Positions 8,339 through 16,626 of a stretch of 64,000 nt of DNA are shown piece after piece. The notes below the pieces were generated by a model. That model made no database searches. It saw only the letters and a program-made list of their open reading frames with translations, and was not told the origin of the DNA. Both the position numbers and the translations under genes were made by a program. Origin of the DNA: Mesorhizobium sp. WSM4306 (lineage in GTDB: Bacteria > Pseudomonadota > Alphaproteobacteria > Rhizobiales > Rhizobiaceae); the NCBI RefSeq assembly GCF_007003975.1, contig NZ_VFTC01000002.1, positions 124,001-188,000 on the forward strand, given 5' to 3'. Position 1 is the stretch's first letter, and each line of letters begins with the position of its first letter.

Positions 8339-9895
8339 GTGATCATAGACGAAGCGCTCAGTTTGTCGCCCAGCGGGACGACCCTGAAATCACTGTTGTC
8401 GCGTATGTTCGATCAAGCTCCGGGCTTCATAGCGCTCTTGCGCGAGCCAGGGCACGTTTTCGAATTGACCAATGCCGCTTACCAGGAATTGATCGGCAAC
8501 AGGCAAGTGATTGGAAAGTCAGTCGAAGACGCCTTTCCCGAACTCCAAGGACATGAGTTTCTCGCACATCTGGACAATGTCTATGCGACCGGCGAGCCCT
8601 ATAGGGGCGACGGGTTGAAAGTCGGCCTTCGCAACCAAGTCGACGGGCCGGTCGAAGAACGCATCCTGGATTTCGTCTATCAGCCGATCAAAGCCGACGA
8701 TGGCCGCATCACCGCGATCTTCATTGAAGGCACGGATGTCAGCGAACTCTCCTTTGCAAACGCGGCACTTCGGCTGCGTGAGGACCATTTGCGATCGATC
8801 CTGGCAACAGTGCCGGACGCGATGGTCGTCATCGACGAACAGGGGCGGATTCAGTCGTTTAGTACCGCCGCCGAGACGCTGTTCGGCTATCAGGCAGGCG
8901 AGGTCATTGGTAAGAACGTCAATATGCTGATGCCTTTGCCCTACCGCGATGAGCATGATGCCTATCTGCTACGCTATCTGACGACCGGAGAGCGCCGAAT
9001 CATCGGGCTCGGCCGTACCGTCACCGGCGCGCGCAAGGATGGGACGACTTTCCCCATGGAGCTTTCCGTCGGCGAGATGCACCCGGGAACCGGACGTTTC
9101 TTTACCGGCTTCTGCCGCGACCTGACCGAACGTCACCGGGCAGAAGCAAGAATCCAGGAGCAGCAGCAGGAGTTGCTGCACATGGCGCGGTTTACGGCGC
9201 TGGGCGAAATGGCTTCGACGCTCGCTCATGAGATCAACCAGCCTCTGACCGCCATCACGAACTACCTCAAAGGCAGTCGTAGGCTGCTCGAGAAGAGCCA
9301 AGAAGAGAACGCACCTATGCTGCGGGAAGCGGTGGAAAAGGCGGCTGAGCAGGCCTTGAGAGCTGGCGACGTCATTCGTCACCTTCGGGACTTTGTCGCA
9401 CGAGGCGAGAGCGAGCGTCAGGTTGAACGCCTGCCGGCATTGATCGAGGAGGCGTCTTCCTTGGCTCTTGTCGGCGCGAGGGAAGCCGATGTGCGGGTCA
9501 GCTATCATCTTGACCTGGCGGCCGAACTCGTCCTGACTGACCGCATCCAGATCCAGCAAGTGCTGTTGAACCTGATGCGAAACGCGGTGGAAGCCATGCA
9601 GGGCGCACCACGCCGCGAGTTGCGCGTGGCAACCACCGCACGTGATGACGGCATGGCCGAAGTGAGCGTGATCGACACCGGCCCCGGCCTGGCGCCGGAG
9701 GTTTCGGCTCAGCTTTTCCAGCCTTTCGTCACCACAAAGAAACAGGGCATGGGTGTCGGCCTGTCCATTTGCCGCACTATCGTCGAATCGCATGGCGGCC
9801 ATATCTGGGCCGAGGCAATGCCCGGTGGAGGAACCGCTTTCCGGTTCACCTTGCGCATCGTGGAAAGGGAAGAGGTCGCTGATGGCCGGCAATGA
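8339..9895 (+). CDS. fixL: FixL, heme-PAS oxygen-sensing histidine kinase
   Basis: This 518-aa soluble kinase has PAS 1 (about 15-130), a heme PAS (about 137-255), a HisKA dimerisation domain with phospho-acceptor His297 ([17 protein letters not shown]) and an HATPase domain ending near 505. The heme PAS keeps the proximal His206 ([10 protein letters not shown]) and the oxygen-contacting Arg226 in RIIGLGR, both hallmarks of FixL. Without oxygen on the heme the kinase is active and phosphorylates FixJ. There are no membrane helices, as in Bradyrhizobium FixL. The start is a GTG behind TTTGAG. It overlaps fixJ by 14 bp. Confidence 0.93.
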   Translation: MIIDEALSLSPSGTTLKSLLSRMFDQAPGFIALLREPGHVFELTNAAYQELIGNRQVIGKSVEDAFPELQGHEFLAHLDNVYATGEPYRGDGLKVGLRNQVDGPVEERILDFVYQPIKADDGRITAIFIEGTDVSELSFANAALRLREDHLRSILATVPDAMVVIDEQGRIQSFSTAAETLFGYQAGEVIGKNVNMLMPLPYRDEHDAYLLRYLTTGERRIIGLGRTVTGARKDGTTFPMELSVGEMHPGTGRFFTGFCRDLTERHRAEARIQEQQQELLHMARFTALGEMASTLAHEINQPLTAITNYLKGSRRLLEKSQEENAPMLREAVEKAAEQALRAGDVIRHLRDFVARGESERQVERLPALIEEASSLALVGAREADVRVSYHLDLAAELVLTDRIQIQQVLLNLMRNAVEAMQGAPRRELRVATTARDDGMAEVSVIDTGPGLAPEVSAQLFQPFVTTKKQGMGVGLSICRTIVESHGGHIWAEAMPGGGTAFRFTLRIVEREEVADGRQ

Positions 9896-10496
9896 TGTCG
9901 TGCATGTGGTCGACGATGACGTCGACGTCCGCAAGTCGCTCGGCTTCCTCCTTGCGACAGCCGATTTTGCAGTACGGCTGCATGAGTCCGCATCGGCCTT
10001 CCTGGCAACGGCGCCGAAGACTATCGACGGCTGTATCGTAACCGACGTGCGCATGCCCGGAATCGACGGCATCGAGTTCCTGCGACAGCTCAGGTCCCGG
10101 GACCATGCGATCCCGGTCATTGTCATGACCGGCCACGCCGATGTCGCGCTGGCCGTCCAGGCGATGAAGGAAGGGGCGGCCGATTTCATCGAAAAGCCGT
10201 TTGACGATCAAATCCTGATCGATGCGATCCGCTCGGCCCTCGACAACCGCGATCATGCGGTCGCGACGCACCCACAGGCCGCGGATATCCGGCGTAGCCT
10301 ATCCACGCTTTCGGAGCGCGAGCGCCAAGTCCTCGACGGGCTTGTCTCCGGCCTGCCGAACAAAACGATTGCCTATGATCTCGGGATCAGCCCGCGCACG
10401 GTCGAGATCCATCGCGCAAATGTTATGAGCAAGATGGGTGCGGCCAGCCTGTCGCATCTCGTGCGTATGGCCTTGATCGCTGACTCCAAGCATTAG
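9882..10496 (+). CDS. fixJ: FixJ response regulator
   Basis: This 204-aa protein has a receiver domain (about 5-120) with acidic pocket Asp11-Asp13, phospho-acceptor Asp55 ([10 protein letters not shown]), conserved Thr in VMTGHADV and Lys in EKPF. A LuxR/FixJ-type helix-turn-helix follows (about 140-200, [20 protein letters not shown]). Phosphorylated by FixL when oxygen is low, FixJ activates fixK and nif/fix transcription. It starts inside the fixL end, so it is co-expressed and probably translationally coupled. Its natural target fixK lies 9 kb downstream in this window. Confidence 0.95.
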   Translation: MAGNDVVHVVDDDVDVRKSLGFLLATADFAVRLHESASAFLATAPKTIDGCIVTDVRMPGIDGIEFLRQLRSRDHAIPVIVMTGHADVALAVQAMKEGAADFIEKPFDDQILIDAIRSALDNRDHAVATHPQAADIRRSLSTLSERERQVLDGLVSGLPNKTIAYDLGISPRTVEIHRANVMSKMGAASLSHLVRMALIADSKH

Positions 10497-10756
10497 GGCG
10501 AGTCTTGAAGTGAGCTGACCTGCGCGGTTCCTGGTTTCCAGTCGCGCCAGTGCGTTGGACGTATATCCACGCGCACGCCGGTAATGGCGTCCCTCCAGCC
10601 TTCGCGTCCTTTTTCGCACGGGAATATGAGCGCGTGCAGGCCTTCTTCGTCAATGACGGCCAGTTCCAGACTGCGACCAAACGGAGCGCTTGCGATCAGA
10701 TTCCACATCCTCCCACGATCGACGAAATGATCGTTCCGCGCTTTGATTTGAATCAT
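10493..10756 (-). CDS. Small conserved protein with PTHWRDW motif
   Basis: The protein is up to 87 aa and contains LIASAPFGRSLELAVID, HALIFPC and a C-terminal RPTHWRDW. I recall this pattern in small rhizobial proteins of unknown function. Two starts are possible: ATG at 10756, which sits inside a FixK-like motif, or ATG at 10708, where homologous sequence begins (MWNLIASAPF) and GGGAGG directly abuts the codon. Neither has a well-spaced ribosome site. It converges on fixJ, overlapping its last bases. Confidence 0.6.
   Translation of the reverse strand: MIQIKARNDHFVDRGRMWNLIASAPFGRSLELAVIDEEGLHALIFPCEKGREGWRDAITGVRVDIRPTHWRDWKPGTAQVSSLQDSP
10743..10756 (-). promoter_or_regulatory. FixK-like motif overlapping a possible start codon
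   Basis: On the minus strand ATGAT-TCAA-ATCAA has one mismatch to the FixK consensus. It overlaps the upstream candidate start of the PTHWRDW gene, so it is either a site driving a near-leaderless transcript from 10708 or chance coding sequence. Confidence 0.35.
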
Positions 10757-10862
10757 TTTTGAGATCCATTGGTCGGCGCTTTTGCACCGATGTGTGCGGC
10801 CGTCCAGACCCGAGAACCGGTCCTGTTGCGGTCTCGCCTGAATCTCCGGCTGCCCGCAAAAT

Positions 10863-10876
10863 TTGACGTGGCTCAA
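10863..10876. promoter_or_regulatory. FixK/FNR-type box before hemA
   Basis: TTGAC-GTGG-CTCAA, two mismatches to TTGAT-N4-ATCAA, lies 88 bp before the hemA start. Heme demand rises with cbb3 oxidase and FixL under low oxygen, and hemA is a known FNR/FixK-type target in related bacteria. Confidence 0.65.
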
Positions 10877-10964
10877 TGCGGGCTGTTTCCCCTGTCATAG
10901 AAGATGTGGAGGGCTTCGATTTGATGCCCGTTCCGACCAATTCTTGGCCAGAGGAATGCTTGAC

Positions 10965-12242
10965 ATGAACTATCAGCGGTTCTTCGAGGAAGCGATCGAC
11001 CAGCTCCATGCCGAGCGACGCTACCGCGTCTTCGCCGATCTCGAGCGCATTGTCGGCAAGTTTCCGCGCGCCATCTGGCGTTCCAACGGCCGCGCCGAGG
11101 AAATCACCGTCTGGTGCTCCAACGACTATCTCGGCATGGGCCAGAACCCCGATGTCATCGCCGCGTTGCAGAACGCGGCCGGCAAGATGGGATCGGGCGC
11201 CGGCGGCACCCGCAACATTTCCGGCACCAGCAACCCGCTGGTCGAGCTCGAAGTGGAACTGGCCGACCTGCACGACAAGGAAGCGGCCCTGGTCTTCACC
11301 TCCGGCTTCGTCTCCAACGAGGCCTCGATCTCGACCATTGCGCGGCTGTTGCCCAACTGCCTGATCATCTCGGACGAGTTGAACCACGCTTCGATGATCG
11401 AGGGCGTGCGGCGCTCGGGCGCCGAAAAGAAGATTTTTCGCCACAATGACGTTGCGCATCTCGAAAGCCTGCTGCAGGCGGCGGGTCGCGAACGCGCCAA
11501 GCTGATCGTCTTCGAGAGCGTCTATTCGATGGATGGCGACATTGCGCCGATCAAGCAGATCGTCGAGCTGGCCGAGCGCTACAACGCCATGACCTATGTC
11601 GACGAGGTCCACGCTGTCGGCATGTATGGACCGCGCGGCGGCGGCATCACCGAGCGCGAGGGCCTGGCCGACCGCATCGACATCATCGAGGGAACGCTCG
11701 CCAAGGCGTTCGGCACGCTCGGCGGCTATATCGCCGGCAACAGCGCCATCATCGACGCGGTGCGCTCCTATGCGCCGGGCTTCATCTTCACCACGGCGCT
11801 GCCGCCGGCGATCGCCGCCGCCGCCACCACCTCCATCCGCCACCTGAAGCGCTCACAGGCCGAACGCGATGCGCAGCAGCGCCAGGCGTCGCGGACCAAG
11901 GAGGTGCTTGCCGCCGCCGGCCTCCCGGTGCTGGAGTCGCCCACCCATATCGTGCCGGTGCTGGTCGGTGACCCCGAACTCTGCAAGATGGCCAGCGACC
12001 GCCTGCTCGGCGTGCATGGCATCTATATCCAGCCGATCAACTACCCGACCGTGCCGCGCGGCACCGAGCGGCTGCGCATCACCCCGACGCCGTTCCACAC
12101 CGATGCGCTGATTGCGGGACTGCAAGACGCGCTGGTCGAGACCTGGGATGCACTAGGCATTCCCTACGGTTCGGCAGGCCGGCCTGCTGTCGCCAAAAGC
12201 GACCGGATTGTTCCCCTGCTGGTGCCGAAGTCGGGCGGCTGA
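10965..12242 (+). CDS. hemA: 5-aminolevulinate synthase
   Basis: This 425-aa PLP enzyme condenses glycine and succinyl-CoA to 5-aminolevulinate, the first step of heme synthesis in alphaproteobacteria. It shows the family N-terminus ([11 protein letters not shown]), [12 protein letters not shown], the [12 protein letters not shown] loop, the DEVHAVG motif and the PLP lysine Lys247 in [13 protein letters not shown] 20-residue C-terminal tail after the usual end is slightly long. A FixK box precedes the gene. Its product supplies heme for the cbb3 oxidase, FixL and cytochrome b561 encoded nearby. Confidence 0.96.
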   Translation: MNYQRFFEEAIDQLHAERRYRVFADLERIVGKFPRAIWRSNGRAEEITVWCSNDYLGMGQNPDVIAALQNAAGKMGSGAGGTRNISGTSNPLVELEVELADLHDKEAALVFTSGFVSNEASISTIARLLPNCLIISDELNHASMIEGVRRSGAEKKIFRHNDVAHLESLLQAAGRERAKLIVFESVYSMDGDIAPIKQIVELAERYNAMTYVDEVHAVGMYGPRGGGITEREGLADRIDIIEGTLAKAFGTLGGYIAGNSAIIDAVRSYAPGFIFTTALPPAIAAAATTSIRHLKRSQAERDAQQRQASRTKEVLAAAGLPVLESPTHIVPVLVGDPELCKMASDRLLGVHGIYIQPINYPTVPRGTERLRITPTPFHTDALIAGLQDALVETWDALGIPYGSAGRPAVAKSDRIVPLLVPKSGG

Positions 12243-12291
12243 AGCCGCCGCCTGCTCAAACGGTCTTCAGCCCCTTTTGGCTATGAGCAAT

Positions 12292-12305
12292 TTGATCCGG
12301 CTCAA
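12292..12305. promoter_or_regulatory. FixK/FNR-type box before DUF2267 operon
   Basis: TTGAT-CCGG-CTCAA has a perfect left half and one mismatch in the right half. It lies 58 bp before the ATG at 12363. Confidence 0.75.
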
Positions 12306-12362
12306 TGCTCGAAGCTTTTCGCCGCCTTAGGAATGGAACTCAAATCTTCGAAGAGCATCGCC

Positions 12363-12797
12363 ATGGGTCATAGTTCACACACGTCCTCTGCTGACTTTAC
12401 GCACGCTGCTCAACAGGCGCAGCAATGGGTCAGGGAACTCGCCGCAGACCTCTGTTGGAGCGAACCGAGCGCGTGCCGACTTCTGAGGTGCGTTTTGCAC
12501 ACGATCCGAGACTGGCTGCCGGAATCGGAAATGGCCGATCTTTCAGCGCAATTGCCTGTTCTGGTTCGCGGCATGTACTTCGAAGGCTGGAACCCGTCGG
12601 GGCCTAGTAGCGACCGCAAGAAACGCGATTTCGTTCTCAGTGTCAGAAGCTGCTTCGGCTATGATGACGACGTCGATTTCGATGTCGCGATCAACGCCGT
12701 GTTCAAGCTTCTCGACCGTCACATTTCGCATGGCGAGGTCGCACAGGTCAGAAACTCGATGAAGAAGTCGCTGCGAAAACTGTGGCCGGTGGATTGA
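12363..12797 (+). CDS. DUF2267 family protein
   Basis: This 144-aa protein has the DUF2267 layout: an N-terminal helix (FTHAAQQAQQWVRELA), ACRLLRCVLHTIRDWLPESEMADLSAQLPVLVRGMYFEGW and a C-terminal half with VFKLLDRHIS. Function is unknown, but such genes are frequent in stress and low-oxygen regulons. The start at 12363 is favoured by GAAGAG; an in-frame ATG at 12333 would add 10 residues. It heads a three-gene operon (gaps of 3 and 11 bp) with a FixK box in front. Confidence 0.85.
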   Translation: MGHSSHTSSADFTHAAQQAQQWVRELAADLCWSEPSACRLLRCVLHTIRDWLPESEMADLSAQLPVLVRGMYFEGWNPSGPSSDRKKRDFVLSVRSCFGYDDDVDFDVAINAVFKLLDRHISHGEVAQVRNSMKKSLRKLWPVD

Positions 12798-12800
12798 CCG

Positions 12801-13535
12801 ATGTTCCGCGACCGGAAAGACGCTGGCGTGAAGCTTGGCCTTGAACTAGGCAGACTTCAACTGGATCAGCCTGTCGTGCTGGCGTTGCCGCGTGGCGGCG
12901 TGCCCGTCGCAGTGGAGGTGGCCAGAGCTCTCAATGCTCCTCTTGACCTGCTTATCGTCCGCAAGGTCGGCGCTCCGGGCAATCCCGAGTTGGCTGTTGC
13001 CGCGATCGTCGATGGCGACCCTGGCGAGGTCGTCTTGAACCGTGAGATTGTCGAGACCTACGCGCTCGACGAAGGCCAGCTACGTGTGCTGATTGCAAAT
13101 GAGCGACCAGAACTCGAACGCCAGCGCGCCGCCTATCGCGCGAAGACCAAACCGATCTCGATTGCGGGAAAAACGGCGATCATCGTCGATGACGGGGCCG
13201 CAACCGGTACGACCATGAAAATCGCGATCCGCGCCCTAAAACGCCGGTCACCGAGGGAAATCGTCGTGGCAATTCCCGTTTCACCGCAAGAGACGGTCGT
13301 TGAACTGGCACGGGAAGCGGATCGCGTGGTTTGCCTTAGTCAGCCAGGACATTTCCGTGCCCTGAGCTACCACTATCTGTGGTTTCCTCAGCTTACGGAC
13401 GGCGAGGTCGTCGCTGCGGTGGGCGAGGCCGTCCTGTCGCGATTGGGCCGACAGGTCCGAGATGCGCAACACGCAGCCGGCGCGGGCCTGAATGCCGCCA
13501 CGAAATCAAGGCCATGGACCAACCGAGGGAAATAG
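12801..13535 (+). CDS. Phosphoribosyltransferase-domain protein
   Basis: This 244-aa protein has a type I PRTase fold. The PRPP loop is IIVDDGAATGTT (about 127-138), and earlier elements ALPRGGVPVAVEVA and LLIVRKVGAPGNPELAVAAI match the family often annotated as phosphoribosyltransferase or hydrolase in USP/DUF2267 neighbourhoods. The substrate cannot be told from sequence; it is not a clear purine or pyrimidine salvage enzyme. It is separated by only 3 bp from the DUF2267 gene and 11 bp from the PPOX gene, so one transcript is likely. Confidence 0.85.
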   Translation: MFRDRKDAGVKLGLELGRLQLDQPVVLALPRGGVPVAVEVARALNAPLDLLIVRKVGAPGNPELAVAAIVDGDPGEVVLNREIVETYALDEGQLRVLIANERPELERQRAAYRAKTKPISIAGKTAIIVDDGAATGTTMKIAIRALKRRSPREIVVAIPVSPQETVVELAREADRVVCLSQPGHFRALSYHYLWFPQLTDGEVVAAVGEAVLSRLGRQVRDAQHAAGAGLNAATKSRPWTNRGK

Positions 13536-13546
13536 GAGATCGAGTC

Positions 13547-13993
13547 ATGCTGGTCCGCACGCTTTCAGCATTAGAATGCACGAAAATCCTCACAGCCAAT
13601 CGCATCGGTCGCCTGGCATGCGCAAAGGACGGGCAACCCTACGTCGTGCCATTCTACTACGCCCATTCGGATGCTCATCTTTATGCGTTCTCAATGCCGG
13701 GAAAGAAGATCGAGTGGATGCGGGCCAATCCGCTGGTGTCCGTCCAGGTTGACGAACATGGCCAGGGCCGAGGATGGAGAAGCGTCGTTGTCGACGGGCG
13801 ATATGAAGAGCTGCCTGATCGGGTCGGCCACAAGCTTCAGCGGGATCATGCCTGGTCGGTGCTGAGCAAGCACCCCGACTGGTGGGAGCCTGGTGCACTC
13901 AAGCCCGTCGTCGCTCCCACAGCCGACACTGAACCGCACATTTTCTTCCGGATCCTGATCGAGCAGGTGTCCGGACGGGAAGCGAGCGAGTAG
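13547..13993 (+). CDS. Pyridoxamine 5'-phosphate oxidase-fold flavin protein (copy 1)
   Basis: This 148-aa protein starts LSALECTKILTANRIGRLACAKDGQPYVVPFYY, the split-barrel FMN-binding fold of PNPOx-like proteins (related to nitroimidazole-resistance and heme-utilisation groups). WMRANPLVSVQVDE and a WRSVVVDGRYEEL strand follow. Such proteins bind FMN, F420 or heme; the true cofactor cannot be decided here. ATG at 13547 is chosen because GGAG lies 8 bp upstream. It is the last gene of the FixK-box operon and is followed by a terminator. Confidence 0.85.
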   Translation: MLVRTLSALECTKILTANRIGRLACAKDGQPYVVPFYYAHSDAHLYAFSMPGKKIEWMRANPLVSVQVDEHGQGRGWRSVVVDGRYEELPDRVGHKLQRDHAWSVLSKHPDWWEPGALKPVVAPTADTEPHIFFRILIEQVSGREASE

Positions 13994-14021
13994 TCGTCCC
14001 ATCGGATCTCGCGAAAAATGG

Positions 14022-14054
14022 AAAAGGCCGGCGCAATCTGCACCGGCCCTTTTC
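14022..14054. terminator. Bidirectional terminator hairpin
   Basis: GGCCGG and CCGGCC arms separated by about 13 bp are flanked by AAAA on the left and TTTT on the right, so it works on both strands between the PPOX gene and the convergent USP fragment. Confidence 0.8.
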
Positions 14055-14070
14055 TCCACCCGTTGAATTA

Positions 14071-14290
14071 TTATCGCGCCATCAAGACCGGCAGCGATTG
14101 CCCCTCAAGAATCGACTTGGTCACGCCACCGAAAATCCGCTCGCGCAGCCGGGAATGACCATAGGCGCCCATGACCAAAAGTTCGGCCGCAACGTCGCCG
14201 GCATGCTGACGGAGCACGTCCGCGACCGAATGGTTCGAACTCGGCAGCCGCTCGACTGTAACCTTCACGCCCTGCCGGGCGAGATTACGC

Positions 14291-14292
<2 letters not shown>
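14071..14292 (-). pseudogene. Universal stress protein, C-terminal fragment
   Basis: Only about 74 codons remain, covering the end of a USP domain with LLVMGAYGHSRLRERIFGGVTKSILEG and the terminal LPVLMAR. It closely resembles the second domain of the USP at 7330-8142. The N-terminal part is missing: past 14292 the minus strand is antisense to a P-type ATPase fragment. The open frame continues there only as a shadow. It is therefore a 5'-truncated relic, though its end and terminator are intact. Confidence 0.8.
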
Positions 14293-14776
<484 letters not shown>

Positions 14777-14798
14777 TGGTCGAGCGCAAAATCGGTGA

Positions 14799-15254
14799 AT
14801 GGCCATGGCACAGCAGAATTTGGTGGTTTGCAGCAAATGCGGTGGCGTCAACCGCCTGCCGCCGGGTCGCAATGCCACGGAGGCGAAATGTGGAAAGTGC
14901 GGGAACAGGCTGTTTTCCGGGCATCCCGAAGATGTCGATGCCGCGATCTTCGATAATCAGATCGCGCGCAGCGGCCTTCCAGTTGTCGTCGACGTCTGGG
15001 CACCCTGGTGCGGCCCCTGCACGATGATGGCACCGGCCTATGAAGCGGCAGCAATTGAACTGGAGCCACATGTTCGCCTGATCAAACTCAATTCCGACAA
15101 TGAGCAGGCTGTCGCAACCAGGCTCGGCATTCGCAGCATCCCGACCATGATCCTCTTTCATGGCGGACGCGAGATTGCGCGCATATCCGGCGCAATGACG
15201 GCAGGCCAGATCGTCAGGTGGGTTCGCGACCGCCTGCCGACGGTCGCCGCCTGA
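14799..15254 (+). CDS. trxC: Thioredoxin 2 (TrxC-type, zinc ribbon)
   Basis: This 151-aa protein has an N-terminal zinc ribbon (Cys11, Cys14, Cys31, Cys34) followed by a thioredoxin fold with active site WAPWCGPC (Cys71, Cys74) and the cis-Pro in SIPTMILF. This architecture defines thioredoxin 2, a cytosolic disulfide reductase resistant to oxidative stress. It starts 22 bp after the ATPase fragment; two in-frame ATGs (14799, 14805) are possible. Intact and probably functional, it may once have been the second gene of an ATPase operon. Confidence 0.9.
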   Translation: MAMAQQNLVVCSKCGGVNRLPPGRNATEAKCGKCGNRLFSGHPEDVDAAIFDNQIARSGLPVVVDVWAPWCGPCTMMAPAYEAAAIELEPHVRLIKLNSDNEQAVATRLGIRSIPTMILFHGGREIARISGAMTAGQIVRWVRDRLPTVAA

Positions 15255-15266
15255 AAGTTGCCGGCA

Positions 15267-15500
15267 ATGGATCCGCTCATCGCCCGGCTCGGACTTGCGC
15301 TTGCGATAGGTCTCCTTGTCGGCTTGGAACGTGGCTGGCAGGAGCGGGATGCGCTCGATCGCAGTCGCACAGCCGGCATCCGGACATTCGGCTGCTCGCG
15401 ATCTCCGCCGGTCCGGTCAAGTTTTGATTGCCACTAGCAGCCGCAACCCTGATCGCAGCGACCTTGGGCGCCTGCGCAATGCTGTTGCCTATCCCTCGAT
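15267..15500 (+). pseudogene. MgtC/DUF4010-type membrane protein remnant
   Basis: From ATG 15267 the frame reads LARLGLALAIGLLVGLERGW-like sequence (ARLGLALAIGLLVGLERG then SRTAGIRTF), the hallmark N-terminus of the MgtC-related DUF4010 family. After GIRTF the frame breaks. A second hydrophobic piece in another frame (PLAAATLIAATLGACAMLL, about 15430-15490) looks like a later helix of the same family. About 300 codons are missing between them. It lies 12 bp after trxC. Confidence 0.6.
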
Positions 15501-15518
15501 CGAAGCGCAGTTCTTTCT

Positions 15519-15532
15519 TTGATGCGGATCAA
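15519..15532. promoter_or_regulatory. Perfect FixK/FNR box
   Basis: TTGAT-GCGG-ATCAA matches the consensus exactly. It lies 50 bp before the ATG at 15582. Confidence 0.85.
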
Positions 15533-15581
15533 GGGAAAGCGGCCGCGACTGTTCTATGGATCTCCCCGAAAGGACGTCGCC

Positions 15582-15968
15582 ATGACCGGTCTGAAGGACC
15601 TAACCCCGAAATTCCGCCACGTGCGGCTGTTGCTCGCGCGCGAAAAGGGCCATCCGGAAGGCGACCGCGAAGAAGGCTATGACGTGCTGGCTCCATTGAC
15701 CGGCGAAGGCCAGATCGATGCGGAAGAGTGGAAATCGCACAGGGCCTCTTGCCGTGTTCGCCGCTTCCGCACCGGCGAGGAAGACCTGATCGGCCGGCTG
15801 AGGCGCAAGCCTGGCGGACAGTGGTATTTCGACTACGCCGAAGGCGACCGCGACGACGAAATCGGCTTTCATCTCGGCGACGAACGATTCGTGACCGGTG
15901 AATATGTGTCGATCGAGCGCAACGGCGCCATGCACACCTACCAGGTGGCAAGGGTCGAGCGGCCCTGA
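15582..15968 (+). CDS. Conserved hypothetical protein, FixK-box controlled
   Basis: This 128-aa soluble protein begins MTGLKDLTPKFRHVRLLLAR, followed by GYDVLAPLTGEG, a basic centre, WYFDYAEGDRDDE and FVTGEYVSI. I do not recognise a named domain; the sequence suggests a small beta-rich fold. AAAGGA 8 bp before the ATG supports the start. The perfect FixK box upstream makes it a strong candidate for a micro-oxic function. It is followed after 32 bp by the flavodoxin-fold gene and may be co-transcribed with it. Confidence 0.75.
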   Translation: MTGLKDLTPKFRHVRLLLAREKGHPEGDREEGYDVLAPLTGEGQIDAEEWKSHRASCRVRRFRTGEEDLIGRLRRKPGGQWYFDYAEGDRDDEIGFHLGDERFVTGEYVSIERNGAMHTYQVARVERP

Positions 15969-16000
15969 TGCGGCAGCGCCACGCACGCCCGGGGTAGACC

Positions 16001-16591
16001 ATGTCACGACGCATCCTGATTGTGGTTGGCCATCCCGACCCATCCCCGGACCGGCTCTGCCGCGGCCTTGCCAAGGCCTATGGCGAGGGCGCGGAAAGGG
16101 CGGGGCACGCCGTCCGCCGGGTCGATCTGGCAGCGCTTGAATTTCCGATGCTGCGGACGATGCAGGAGTTCGAACATGGCGCGCTGCCCGTCGAACTGAA
16201 GGACGCCGCCGAAGCGATCGTCTGGGCGGAGCACATCGTCTTTGTCTTCCCGCTGTGGCTCGGAACCATGCCGGCTCTGCTCAAGGCATTTCTGGAACAG
16301 GTGATGCGGCCAGGGACGGCCTTCGCCTACCCCGACAAGGGCGGCGGCTTCACCAAGACGCTGCTTCGCGGCCGCTCTGCGCGCGTCGTGGTGACGATGG
16401 GCATGCCTTCCGTAGTCTACCGGCTATGGTTCCTCGGACACGGCATCGCCGGCATGAAGCGAAGCATTCTGCATTTTGTCGGCATCACTCCGGCGCGCGA
16501 GACCTTGCTCGGCATGGTCGCTGGCGCCAGCGATGCGACCCGCGCGAAGTGGATTAGCCAGATGCGCAATCTCGGCGAGCGAGCGCTTTAG
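16001..16591 (+). CDS. NAD(P)H dehydrogenase (quinone)/flavodoxin-fold oxidoreductase
   Basis: This 196-aa protein has the flavodoxin-like fold of the NQO1/KefF/MdaB group: ILIVVGHPDPSPDRLC at the N-terminus (FMN or FAD phosphate site), VFVFPLWLGTMPALLKAFLEQV in the middle and VTMGMPSVVYRLWFLGHG. Such enzymes reduce quinones by two electrons using NAD(P)H. It lies 32 bp after the FixK-box gene, so the two probably share a transcript. The C-terminus SQMRNLGERAL converges with the kinase gene. Confidence 0.85.
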   Translation: MSRRILIVVGHPDPSPDRLCRGLAKAYGEGAERAGHAVRRVDLAALEFPMLRTMQEFEHGALPVELKDAAEAIVWAEHIVFVFPLWLGTMPALLKAFLEQVMRPGTAFAYPDKGGGFTKTLLRGRSARVVVTMGMPSVVYRLWFLGHGIAGMKRSILHFVGITPARETLLGMVAGASDATRAKWISQMRNLGERAL

Positions 16592-16626
16592 CGCAGCGAT
16601 TTTGATACCGTCCTGATCGAAGCGCA

